Of a stretch of DNA of 64,000 bases, positions 24,079-34,089 are shown one piece after another. This DNA is from Epiperipatus broadwayi. Lineage: Eukaryota > Onychophora > Udeonychophora > Euonychophora > Peripatidae. The stretch's first letter is position 1. Each line of letters opens with the position of its first letter. The stretch lies in assembly GCA_028023455.1 (NCBI GenBank), contig JAQFVV010012394.1, positions 31,892,885 through 31,956,884 of the forward strand, in the 5' to 3' direction. The position numbers and the translations under genes were made by a program. The notes beneath the pieces were generated by a model. That model was not told the origin of the DNA, did no database searches, and saw nothing but the letters and a program-made list of their open reading frames with translations.

Positions 24079-26127
24079 GATCGAAATGAAAGTGAAGATC
24101 AAAACTAACCGCAAACTACGATATCTGCTCTACGGGGCGTCATCTAGGCATTTAAACCTAGAAAAATTTATAGAGTAGGCAGATACGCGCTGCTAAGATT
24201 CCACTTTATTTAAATATTCAGATCGTTAGCCCAAGTCACTAGCTCAGTGGAGATGCAGAGATAAAAATCTATATCTTAATTTATATCTTAAATATAAATA
24301 AATAAAAGCCACTGCCAGAAATTAACACATAAAAATATGTATTTATGCACATATAAAATAACATTTAAATTTTGAGGAATAAATTCAACATTTTAGATTT
24401 TTCTATTAATCTTTAGTTTTACATTTAAGTAAATTACAACCATGAGTTTAATATTTATTTAGTGAGTCGAGTATGAATAGACTACATAGATCTGCATTTG
24501 AAAAGAAAATATTCTTCCCTGATTTAACCTTAGGCAACAAATTTCGCAATCAAACCGGCACCAATCCATCTGATACATTTATGTATTCAATGTAGCATGA
24601 AAATACGACAACACAAAATACTATACTGTCAGGAATGTACATCTGATCAGTAAGTAGAATTAGAGAAGACATTGTTTCTCCACCAACAGGAATGTTACAT
24701 CTGTTGGCGAGTAGAACAATAAACATAAAACTCCATAGGAATGGACTGCGGTCCTTTGCCATCTTACAAACCCATCCATAGGCAAACAGAAGGTGTGTGG
24801 CACATATATATAATCCTTCCCATAGCGGATCTACAATTACACAAATATATCCAATCCATTGAACCAATTCAACTACGAAATGAATAACCTAAAATTACCC
24901 TCCCTTAATATAACTTTACAAAACTATATAGCCATTCATGCCTGACTTAAATTTAACATTTAAATACGTTCGCACAGATTATTTTTATACAATTTGTTTT
25001 ATAATGTCGAGTATAGATCGGCTTCACAGATTCCACGGTCAAAAACATTCCAAATTAAACACAACCGATCAAAATACAAAGTCAATCAATAACATCAATT
25101 GCTGAGGGAATACAGGAGACCCTTTGGTGTTCATCATAAGACACCGCAGTGGCATCGTTGACTTATATATTCTAATCGACTGTGAAAACCACAACATAAT
25201 CAACCGCTAACGAATCTCTGCAACGTCTATACCCAACTTAAATGTAATGCATTTAATAATTTCTACAATAAATATTACTACAAATAATAATAATAAAATG
25301 GAAATGATTTTAGCAAAACTTAACTATATAAATTTAAACAATCAATTATTAATTTGAAAATCAAATAAGAATTCATTTTAAAATTTAAATTAGCTGAATC
25401 TTTAAAAAAAAACATTGACGAAAGTTCTTAATTACTTTTTGTTGTTGTTGTTGTTAATTTGTAAAGTTCATAGCTCACGGTAGAAGAGACCAGGTTTCTG
25501 CTTTTAATTCCCGTGACACCTCCATTGGAAGATAATGTTCTGGAGATGGCAATAGTTGGTTCAAGGTATCAGTCTTTTCATTTTTTTTTTTATAGAGAGT
25601 GTGGTATGTGCATCCTACCACATCTCTCAAACACAAAACACTGGAACTGCCTTGAAAAAACCGTATTTCCCTTTTTATATTATCCACATGGATTCAATCA
25701 ACAAAACGTCACAAATCCATCACTTTCATTAGGGTCCGAGCCAAGGCTTGGTGCTTCCATTGGTCAAGCTAATTTCTCTTTATTTTCTTATCTATCTTTC
25801 ATCAGATCATTTTAATTATACAAGATCCCAAGGCTAGCTTGCTTTTCAAACAATTTATAAACAATCATTTCCATTTACAGATTACAAAAATTAATTAATA
25901 CCTGTTTTTATTTTTAAATCTTGTACTTTTTTTTTTATAAAAAAGTACGTTCAAATACTTATTTATTGGTTTTTTTTTTTTAAAAATATTTTTAAAGTTT
26001 GGCATCTGTGCGAATGTATATACGTTTAACAAACATTTTAATTTTAGCGTTTAGTTTTTTCTTTTATTTGCGAACTGTTAAGTTTTTATTTTAAATTAAT
26101 GTAACGACATATTTATATATCGTTACA
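24079..26127 (-). mobile_element. TGTAACG-family LTR-like element, reverse half of inverted pair
   Basis: This is the reverse complement of 21421 to about 23494 with only a few percent difference. It has the same terminal unit (26127 down to about 25440), the same internal open stretch, and the same GGCATTTAAACC and AGCAGATATCG phrases near the centre. It ends CGTTACA at 26127, followed by GTGT, identical to the four bases left of 21421. Confidence 0.75.
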
Positions 26128-26131
26128 GTGT

Positions 26132-27736
26132 ATTATTTTCTTTATTAAACTCGTGATGTTTTGACAAATGTTTTAGATATATTTATCATTTTCGATTAGA
26201 TGCCAGGTATTATTTAATCCAAAGAGAATTGCACATACATGAAAATCAACATTCAAAAGCTAGCATTCGTGTGTGTGCACTTCTCTTCAGATTAAACAAT
26301 ATATAGCATGTACGTGAAATGTGGAGATGAAACTATGTGGTCAAAAATGCCATAGCAATAGCCTACAACAATCAAAGGTGATAAATGTATTAAATTGTTT
26401 GAAAATGGCCGCTCCTACATGTTTAACAATAGTTACTTCTACTGATGTCCTCCGGATACATATATAAAACTTTTCTTAGGTATAAGCAATAGATAAATGT
26501 GAGTGGTTAAACTAAATTTGTTTAAATGTTCACTAACTTCTCAACTGCACTGCCACTTTTCAATCTGGCATGAAAAAAACATCTTTGAATCATATATTTT
26601 AAGTAATCTTAACTATCCTGAGAAGAAATACTTAAAAATCAATTGTTATAGAATTTATTAAGAATAAAAAGAACACTTTTTTTTCTTAAAATATATTATA
26701 AAACATCATTTTCATGTTTGATTGAACATTTCATTTCTAATATTTCAATAAACAAACTATCCCCCTTAAAAATATATTTTATCACCAAAATTCACTTCAT
26801 CATTGAAAACATACTATAAGCAAATAAGAAGAAAAAGTTATATACATGTATATATTTTTACTCCATATAATCTTTGTTGAATTAAATTTCATTCATCCAA
26901 GATTAATTCTAACAGTTCTTCATTAAGAAGTCAACTTTGATAATGATTATTGACATTTCATCGATACACTCAATAAAACAGAATTATATACGGATTAACT
27001 CAAAAAAAGAACTTTATTTATTTGTATATTGTTGTTATATTGAATACTTAATTCTCTATTGAGAAAGTTACATTCTAGCAGTCAAACCAGCAAATAAATA
27101 ATTCAATAGTAAGTAGTTTACATCGAATCTAAATAAACTATGTAAATATTAGTTTAAAAAGTTAACTGTACACAAAATGTGTACATATATATGTATACAT
27201 TGATTTCCTCTTGCAACTATAGGATTCAAAATCTAGTATTATTTCCCAAACTAATTTCTCAGTTCTATTCTCTGTTGCATTTAAGATAACATTATGATAT
27301 AGTACTATTTTTAAAAGTCTTTCTTTAAATAGCAAACATTCTATTATTATAAATTTCATCTATATTTACAGTCTATCAGCTTTTGAAGCTTAAAGAAATA
27401 ATAATAAAGATTAAGATGGCCTATTCAGTTCCCTAATCAACTTTCTGAGCTATGAGGCTCAAGTCCCCACTGTTTCAAAACCATAGTTATCTGATAATCC
27501 TAATTGTATTGTAGTGCTTTATGTATCTATTTTTAGAAAGTATTCTAACCTTTCGTATAAATGTTAATCTCATAGGCTGATTAGGTAGATTTAATCAGCT
27601 TAATCTAACTTCTGTAAAATAAAATCAGCATTCCTTTTAAATTATTTCGTTATCCAAAATAATTCCTCTAGATAAAAATTGATTTATTTTGCTATAATTT
27701 TTTAATTAGGTCATTTTCAAAGTTGATTAACTTAAT
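26132..27736. other. Intron 2 stretch: no element recognised
   Basis: AT-rich unique-looking sequence with no coding pattern and no partner in the window. Confidence 0.5.
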
Positions 27737-28421
27737 TCATCATCATCATTATCAACCATTATCAATCCACTGCAGGATGAAGGTCTCTCCAAGTTTAATC
27801 CATCTTCTCCGATCATTAGCTTCTCTTCTCCACTTCACCCCTACACATTTTCTTATTTCATCCATCCATCTTACATGTGGTCTCCTTCTGGGTCTTTTAC
27901 AATCTTTTGGAATCCAGTTTAAAATTTCAATTGTCCATCTATTATCATCTCTTCTAGCAATATGTCCAGCCCAACTCCACTTCAATCTTTTAATTTTTTC
28001 AATGAGGTCAGTAACACCTGTTTGTTCTCTTACCCATACATTGCATTTTCGATCTCTTCTTGTTACTCCCAACATACATCTCTCCATACTTCTTTGAGTG
28101 GTCTAAAGTCTCTGTATTGATCTTCTATTAAGTGTCCAAGTCTCAGATCCATAAGTAAGAACTGGTAAAACACATTTGTTAAAAACCTTTCTTTTCAAAC
28201 ACATAGGCATATTTCCTTTTAATATCAAGTTATTTCTACCAAAAGCACTCCAACCAAGTTTAATTCTATGATTAATTTCCTCTATTATGTTTCCATCTGT
28301 ATTAATAATCTGACCAAGGTATTTGTAACTCTTAACTTCTTCTAATTCATCATAATCAATCTTTATTTTCATATTTTGAGCAAATCGATTAAACATTACT
28401 TTAGTCTTTTTAACATTATGC
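27737..28421 (-). mobile_element. 5'-truncated RTE LINE copy
   Basis: This is nearly identical to the last 650 bp of the RTE element at the right edge. It encodes the end of the reverse transcriptase (NTDGNIIEEINHRIKLGWSA, then LTYGSETWTLNRR) and the C-terminal domain (KRLKWSWAGHIARRDDN, ETFILQWIDNG). The two parts share a frame but are split by one stop near 28103. It ends in the TGATGATGATGA tail at 27737. It is truncated at 28421, where likeness stops abruptly. It is young by its low divergence. Confidence 0.9.
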
Positions 28422-28661
28422 CTAATTAATTATTGTTATTTTTATTTTACTTTTAGACTATATTAATTCTATTTGCTACCAATTTTCCAAGTAGTTAATA
28501 AATCGTGCTAAGATGGTGAAACCTAGTGATAATAAAAGATCAAAGGTCATTTTCATAAGATTGTCTTGATAATAAATGTTTTCAAATTATATAGTGAATC
28601 AGATAGATTAATGCTACTCTTCATATATTTTTAAATAGCAAGTCTATTTTTACTATTCCAG

Positions 28662-29140
28662 TTCTGCCATCTAGTGCAAGTAATCAATATTTGCTAGGTG
28701 GTAGACCTTAATAAGTCTATATCCATTGGTTTCCTGTCTATATCCATAGACTGGTTTCTAACTTATGGTTTTTATCAATAAGGAATTATGTATCTGGATT
28801 GTTTGGATCTAAAGTATTTTTTCTCAACAGTCATCATTTATTCCTTTTTTTTTTCATTTTCAATCTATCAGCTTGGAGTCCTTTCAGTATTTACGTATTT
28901 TGTTGTTCTCAATTTTTTTAATAACCATAGACACATACTTTTTGGTCAAGATAGCTTAATAATAAAAAAGGAACAAATGATGATTGTTGGAAAAAAAATC
29001 CAAAAACATTGAGATATACTATTCCTAAACTTCATACTGATGAAAACCATAAATTATAAATTAGCCAAGAGATATAGATAGGAAAGTTCTGGACAAAGAT
29101 GGTATCGAATGATTTCTAAAACTTACACCAGATGGCAGAA
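28662..29140. mobile_element. Non-autonomous TIR element
   Basis: The ends TTCTGCCATCTAGTGCAAGT (28662) and, inverted, TTCTGCCATCTGGTGTAAGT (29140) form a 20-bp inverted repeat with two differences. Further inverted pieces lie inside (CTTATGGTTTTTATC against GATGAAAACCATAAA). I see no clear target duplication. It carries a worn hammerhead-like segment near 28740-28765. Confidence 0.6.
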
Positions 29141-29392
29141 ATGAAATAGAGGCAGGTCATGTAAAAAAAAAAAAGTTTATGTTGTGGAAATGGGATAGAG
29201 CAGATTATGGGTAAATTTAGAGTGGGGAATGTAAAATAAAATGGCTAACAGGTTTATCTGGGCATAATTGCTGAGATATTCTTGACTTCATTTAAGGAGA
29301 AGCCATAATACACTACATCACATCACATATGATATTTAGTTGGTGTTAAATATATAATGGTTAATTTTATTTCTTTGTATGGTCTCTTTTAG

Positions 29393-29491
29393 TATGGAAT
29401 GCATGCTATTCAATGGGCTGCCTGTTTTGGTCACAAGGATGCTGTTCAGTTATTAGTAAATTGTGGAGCTAATGTCAGTGTGGTCAATAAA
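29393..29491 (+). CDS. ANKDD1A: ANKDD1A-like gene, ankyrin repeat 3 exon
   Basis: A 99-bp phase-0 exon between TCTCTTTTAG and GTGAGT. It encodes YGMHAIQWAACFGHKDAV in its first half and LLVNCGANVSVVNK at the end. The repeat departs from the TPLH consensus (MHAIQWAA). In ANKDD1A the third repeat also starts with a GMNA phrase in place of GxTP and ends LVNSGA plus, which supports orthology. The intron before it is 15.5 kb. Confidence 0.9.
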
Positions 29492-30002
29492 GTGAGTATA
29501 AACTTTTTCAACAATCATCAAGTAAATAAAGTGAATTGACTGTTTCTATAACATTTTATTAAGTTTTGTAAGAAAAAAATTCTAATGGCTTTATTTCTCA
29601 GGAGTTCATGACAATTTTGAGCACGAACTGTGAGTACCAGAATCTATCTGGACACTTTACCAATTATACCAAATATTAATTAATTTTTTGTAGTATTTAA
29701 TTAAATTTTTGTAATATGCATTAGTGATATACAGTGAAATTAGAGCAGATATTCTTAACCAGAGATCCTCAGAACCAAGGAGTCATTTGAAGGTTTCAGG
29801 AGGTCCATGAATTTCAGTTTAAAAAATCCCATTATCTTTATTTTCTCTGACCTTTAACTGAAGCCTAGAATTTCCTTCACTTATGAAAATATGCAATAAA
29901 TTACAGTAGCATTGATTTCACACTACAAAACAATTGTTACACACCTTATAAACTTGCATATGCTGTTATATAATGAGCATGAATAGCTTTTAATGAAGTT
30001 TT

Positions 30003-30070
30003 TCCTAATATCTTTATTTTCAGACCAGTTTCTAGCTGTTATCTATCATCAGTGAGGCACTAGGATATTC
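30003..30070 (-). ncRNA. Candidate minimal type I hammerhead ribozyme, unit 1
   Basis: On the minus strand, CTGATGA (30052-30046) is followed by a 13-base stem-loop TAGATAACAGCTA and then GAAA (30032-30029). Next comes C-TG-GTC, so the cleavage triplet GTC ends at 30023. Stem I is formed by TCA before the core against TGA after the cut. After an internal loop, AATATC pairs with GATATT. Stem III is extremely short (AC with GU), as in hammerheads of Penelope-like elements and animal retrozymes, which act mainly as dimers. Stem II has one mismatch. Confidence 0.6.
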
Positions 30071-30387
30071 AGACATTAGGTCTAAAAATACCAGTTCAAT
30101 AGTAGCATTTATCTAATAGTTAATTATTGAGTAGAAAATCTGAAATTTTCAGACATCTATATGTCTTCAAATCCAGGTTTTAGGAGGTCCATGAATTTCA
30201 GTTTAAAAAATCCCATTATCTTTATTTTCTCTGACCTTTAACTGAAGCCTAGAATTTCCTTCACTTATGAAAATATGCAATAAATTACAGTAGCATTGAT
30301 TTCACACTACAAAACAATTGTTACACACCTTATAAACTTGCATATGCTCTGTTATATAATGAGCATGAATAGCTCTTAATGAAGCTT

Positions 30388-30456
30388 TTCCTAATATCCC
30401 TATTTTCAAACCAGTTTCTAGCTGTTAGCTGTCATCAGTGAGGCACTAGGATATTC
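30388..30456 (-). ncRNA. Candidate minimal type I hammerhead ribozyme, unit 2
   Basis: This is the tandem copy of the unit-1 motif. CTGATGA lies at 30438-30432. Stem II is AGCT/AGCT around AAC with a C-A mismatch at its base. GAAA is at 30418-30415, and the cleavage triplet is GTT instead of GTC. The outer stem I pairs AATATCC with GGGATATT, longer than in unit 1. The better stems and poorer cleavage triplet suggest each copy has decayed differently. Confidence 0.5.
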
Positions 30457-30712
30457 AGACATTAGGTCTAAAAATACCAGTTCAATAGTAGCATTTATCT
30501 AATAGTTAATTATTGAGTAGAAAATCTGAAATTTTCAGACATCTATATGTCTTCAAATCCAGCTATGTAACTTATACAGCCATATAGGACTGAACTAAGT
30601 TCAGATACACCATATACTAATAGCTTTAGCAATATAACATCACCAAAGCCTCAACAGCAAAACTACAATTGCAAGGAAATCAAGTCGTACATCACATGAT
30701 TTAATTTAAAAT

Positions 30713-31032
30713 AAAATTATTGATTTTACTTCATCTTCGAGTGGTAAGTTTTAAATTGCACTTTATGCAAAAAAGTGAAGCTTAGTATTATTTGAAAAAG
30801 AATTATAAGGTTTAGCGCTTTCAAGGAACTTAGGTCTCCATATTCCTAACTTATCTTCAAGCACCAAAAAACAAAATTATTGTTTTTACTTCATCTTTGA
30901 GTGGTAAGTTTTAAATTGCACTTTATGCAAAAAAGTGAAGCTTAGTATTATTTGAAAAAGAATTATAAGGTTTAGCGCTTTCAAGGAACTTAGGTCTCCA
31001 TATTCCTAGCTTATCTTCAAGCACCAAAAAAC
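30713..31032. repeat. 160-bp tandem duplication
   Basis: Units 30713-30872 and 30873-31032 are nearly identical (TTGATTTTACTTCATCTTCG against TTGTTTTTACTTCATCTTTG). An inverted third copy covers about 31257-31385. A pair of inverted flanks (CTTGCAATTG near 31640 and CAATTGCAAGG near 30667) encloses the whole, so the block is a fold-back inside the hAT element. Confidence 0.85.
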
Positions 31033-31806
31033 AACAGGCCATGTGTTCAAACCCACTTTGGCAAGAATGCTGTGCATTGAGCATAATGATACAAAATGAA
31101 AAATAAAGGAGGTGTGCTTTATTGCAAATGACAACTATGCAATAAACCAAAAAGAGTCATGCTTTGCAATCTTTAGAAAATGGTTTATATGAAAGAAAAC
31201 TTTGAATAAATTTTGCATAAATTACTGCCAAGGTTCATTTAAAATCTCAATGTAAGCTGACACTCCCAAGATAGGATATGAATATGTAGACCTAAGTTCC
31301 CCAAAAGCGCTAAGCCTTATAATTCTTTTTCTAATAATACTAAACTTCACTTTTTTGCATAAAGCACAATTTAAAACTTATGACTTAATTTAATAAGCTT
31401 GTACTATAAATGTTATGTATTGAGTATGAATACCTCTTAACAAGCTTTTCTGAATATCTCTCTGCAGACCAGTTTTTATGTGTTGGCTGTCATCAGTGAG
31501 GTGACCACTGGTCTGAAGATAGGGTTATTCAGAAAAGCTTGTTAAGATTTATTCATGCTTATTATATAATATTTCTAGTACAAGTCCATCAAATTAAATC
31601 ATGTTATGTATGACTTGATTTTCTTGCAATTGCATATACTCATTCATATTTTGAAATTATGGTAGTTGTTATACCTGTTATTAGATCATACATGGCAACA
31701 AGGTCATAAAACTGTTCTATTACTATATTCAGAGGTGTCCATGGCTCTCATATGAGAGGATAAAATGTCTAAGGCATAAAAAAGGTTAAGAATACCTGAA
31801 TTAGAG

Positions 31807-32253
31807 AGAGGAGATGAAAATCGTTTTTAATTATCAATCAACATAAAAATTGAACCAAATGTTTGAAATGAAAATATCATTCTGAGATAGTTTAATGTTT
31901 TCTGTTACATCATTCGTCAAATAATTCAATGGTTTATTTTTTAGAAGATCATAAAAAATTTGAGCTTGAGGAGTGAGACAGCTGGATTGTGATTCATAGA
32001 TTACTAATTCCAGAATCTTTCACTCTTCCATTCTACAATCCACCCAGACATACAAATTATATGAGTCAGGATAGGAAACCTTAGACCTGTAGGCCAACTT
32101 TGATACTGAAATATCTATAATCTGGTCTGCGCACATTTCAATAGAGTGTATTTATTCATTTTTATTTTTAAAAAATGTCATGGCATAATATATATAATAC
32201 TGAATACAAGTATATTGTCCATACTGAACTTAATGTAATTAGAAATTTTTTTT
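31807..32253. other. Intron 3 stretch: nothing recognised
   Basis: AT-rich sequence without coding or repeat signals that I can identify. Confidence 0.4.
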
Positions 32254-32254
32254 T

Positions 32255-32346
32255 CATGTGTCATAGCATCAGCTGGGAAGCGAACCCGCAACCCGGGCAA
32301 CTGCTTATAAGGTAGTTGTGCTGACCTCTCGACCACCAATGTTTGA
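32255..32346 (-). mobile_element. tRNA-like SINE copy
   Basis: On the minus strand it reads TCAAACATTGGTGG, then GTCGAGAGGTCAGCACA (A-box region), then GTTGCCCGGGTTGCGGGTTC (B-box region) and GATGCTATGACACATGA followed by an A run. It is the same family as 13204 and 44561. No matching target duplication was found, so the flanks have changed or the copy is older. Confidence 0.75.
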
Positions 32347-34089
32347 CAATATTTGAACTCAGATTTCTAAATATATTGTATCAGTTGACATCCTCTCCTA
32401 CTCTGTCGATTCTTTCCATGCACACAGAACCGAACATGAAATAACAGTTGTGCATAAGAATATGGCATTGTTATTAATTCAATAATACTCTCTGTATTTT
32501 ATATCTTAAAGTTAACCTATTGAATTGTTAAATGAGAGAGAGACCAAACCAAAGCTGGTTATATTTCCTGATCTCTCCCTTGTTAAAACTCTATTGCCAT
32601 GCTGATGGATAACCAGGTGTTGGCCATCGCATACCTTTGAAAGGCTGAATTGAACATGGCCTTTATGTGCCACTTCTGTAAAGAGAAAACCCCTCCTGAA
32701 AAGATATGCCACTGCCAACAAAACAGATAAAATAAATGAATAAAGACAGATATCCGCATGACGTCAAATTTTTAACCCCCGATAAAATATTATTTCATGG
32801 ATTAAGCTCAGTCATCCCTTTTATCCCAGATTATTGGTGGATTGAGCCACTACCAGAAATATATATATGCATTTAATTTTGTTGGAAAGAAAAAAATAAA
32901 TGAGATGTTTAACAAAGATGTAATTTATGAAATGAAAAACAAATATTTATTTACCCCAATAATCCATCACCAAATACATACATAAAGAAAAATACATTCT
33001 CTATCCCCCCCCTCCCAGCATTATAATACGAAGAGAAAATTAATATCAATGTTTATGCAATTTAGATATGGAACTCCCTCCCTTATTTCATATAAATACT
33101 TTTGAATGAAGTGGTTTGAGTTTCTACCCCCCCCCCCCACACACATTAAGCATTAAAATTATTTATATACTATCCAGAAAATATGATCATACATGTATGT
33201 CTATTTACGCATCCTTTCCATTATTTATATAACATTTTCTAAGTGTGCACTTGTATAAAAATGAAGTACACAGGAAGACAAAGCAAAACTATAATTTAAA
33301 TTATTTCTTTATCTAAGGCATATTAAACTTAATATGGAAGGATGGTTTTTCATAAAACAATCCTACAATTTGCAGATAAACAATTCGACATATATGTACT
33401 ATCCCAAAAATTACATATATTACTAAGATATTTAAATAAAAATGATAACTGAATAAAATAAATAAAAATGATACTATCTGGTATTTTCAGACTTCTCCAT
33501 CCAGGCTTCAGGGTTTCTAAATGCACTACACAAATGGACAAGAGGTCAGTGAGGACTTCACTTTAACAAGACATAGGCTTTGAGATCTTCATCATCATCA
33601 TCAGCTGGAATTAAGTAGCTACATGGTGATGGCTTGAAAGGAATTGGGCGGGTGCACTGAAGTGCGCTTCCACTCCATATCTGGCAATCATCAGTCAGCA
33701 CAAGACTGCAATATTTCTGCAACCATGATTTCATTCCCTAACAACAACAGCAATAACAATGTAATAAGAATAATAATAATCCCAGCATCTGGTGATCAGC
33801 TTATACAGAATACTCATTACACTATGAATTTGAGTACTATTGCATCAGCCAACTCTACTTTCATGACTAATGGATTAGAACAATGCATATAGCTTTTTGC
33901 ACTTTAATGTTGTAATTACTTATTTTAATTCTTTAAAATTTTACCTTTAATTTTTATCTTGGTTTTCACTCAGACCACCTTCATTGATTGAGTGAGTTCC
34001 ATTTACAATTTTTGATACAAAGGAAAGTTTTATTATTTTTCTCCTACAAAAGATCAAAACTAAAAAAAAAAAAAACACACAAATCAAAA
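32347..34089. other. Intron 3 stretch, possibly 3' tail of the next LINE
   Basis: This holds C runs near 33008 and 33125, ATC repeats at 33590-33601 and no recognised gene. The part from about 33480 could be 3' sequence of the LINE remnant that follows on the minus strand. Confidence 0.35.

Larger units (their letters stand above)
29791..30562. repeat. 385-bp tandem duplication
   Basis: Unit 1 is 29791-30175 and unit 2 is 30176-30562, about 98 percent alike by eye. A few substitutions and a 2-base insertion (GCTGTT against GCTCTGTT) separate them. A third, diverged partial copy in the same direction lies at about 31412-31500, and an inverted piece follows at 31501-31600. Each unit contains one hammerhead-like segment on the minus strand. 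Confidence 0.9.
29746..31798. mobile_element. hAT-type non-autonomous element with 8-bp target duplication
   Basis: It starts CAGATATTCTTAACC and ends, inverted, CAGGTATTCTTAACC. The flanks are AATTAGAG at 29738-29745 and 31799-31806, identical. At 2.05 kb it holds no transposase. Inside are a 385-bp and a 160-bp tandem duplication, inverted pieces of both between 31257 and 31640, and hammerhead-like segments. Confidence 0.85.

Noticed and set aside
27723-28097. 124-codon plus-strand frame, with a near copy at 61396-61716 and another antisense at 10208-10588
   Set aside because: All three are the reverse strand of the RTE C-terminal domain. Repetition follows from the LINE copies, not from a gene.
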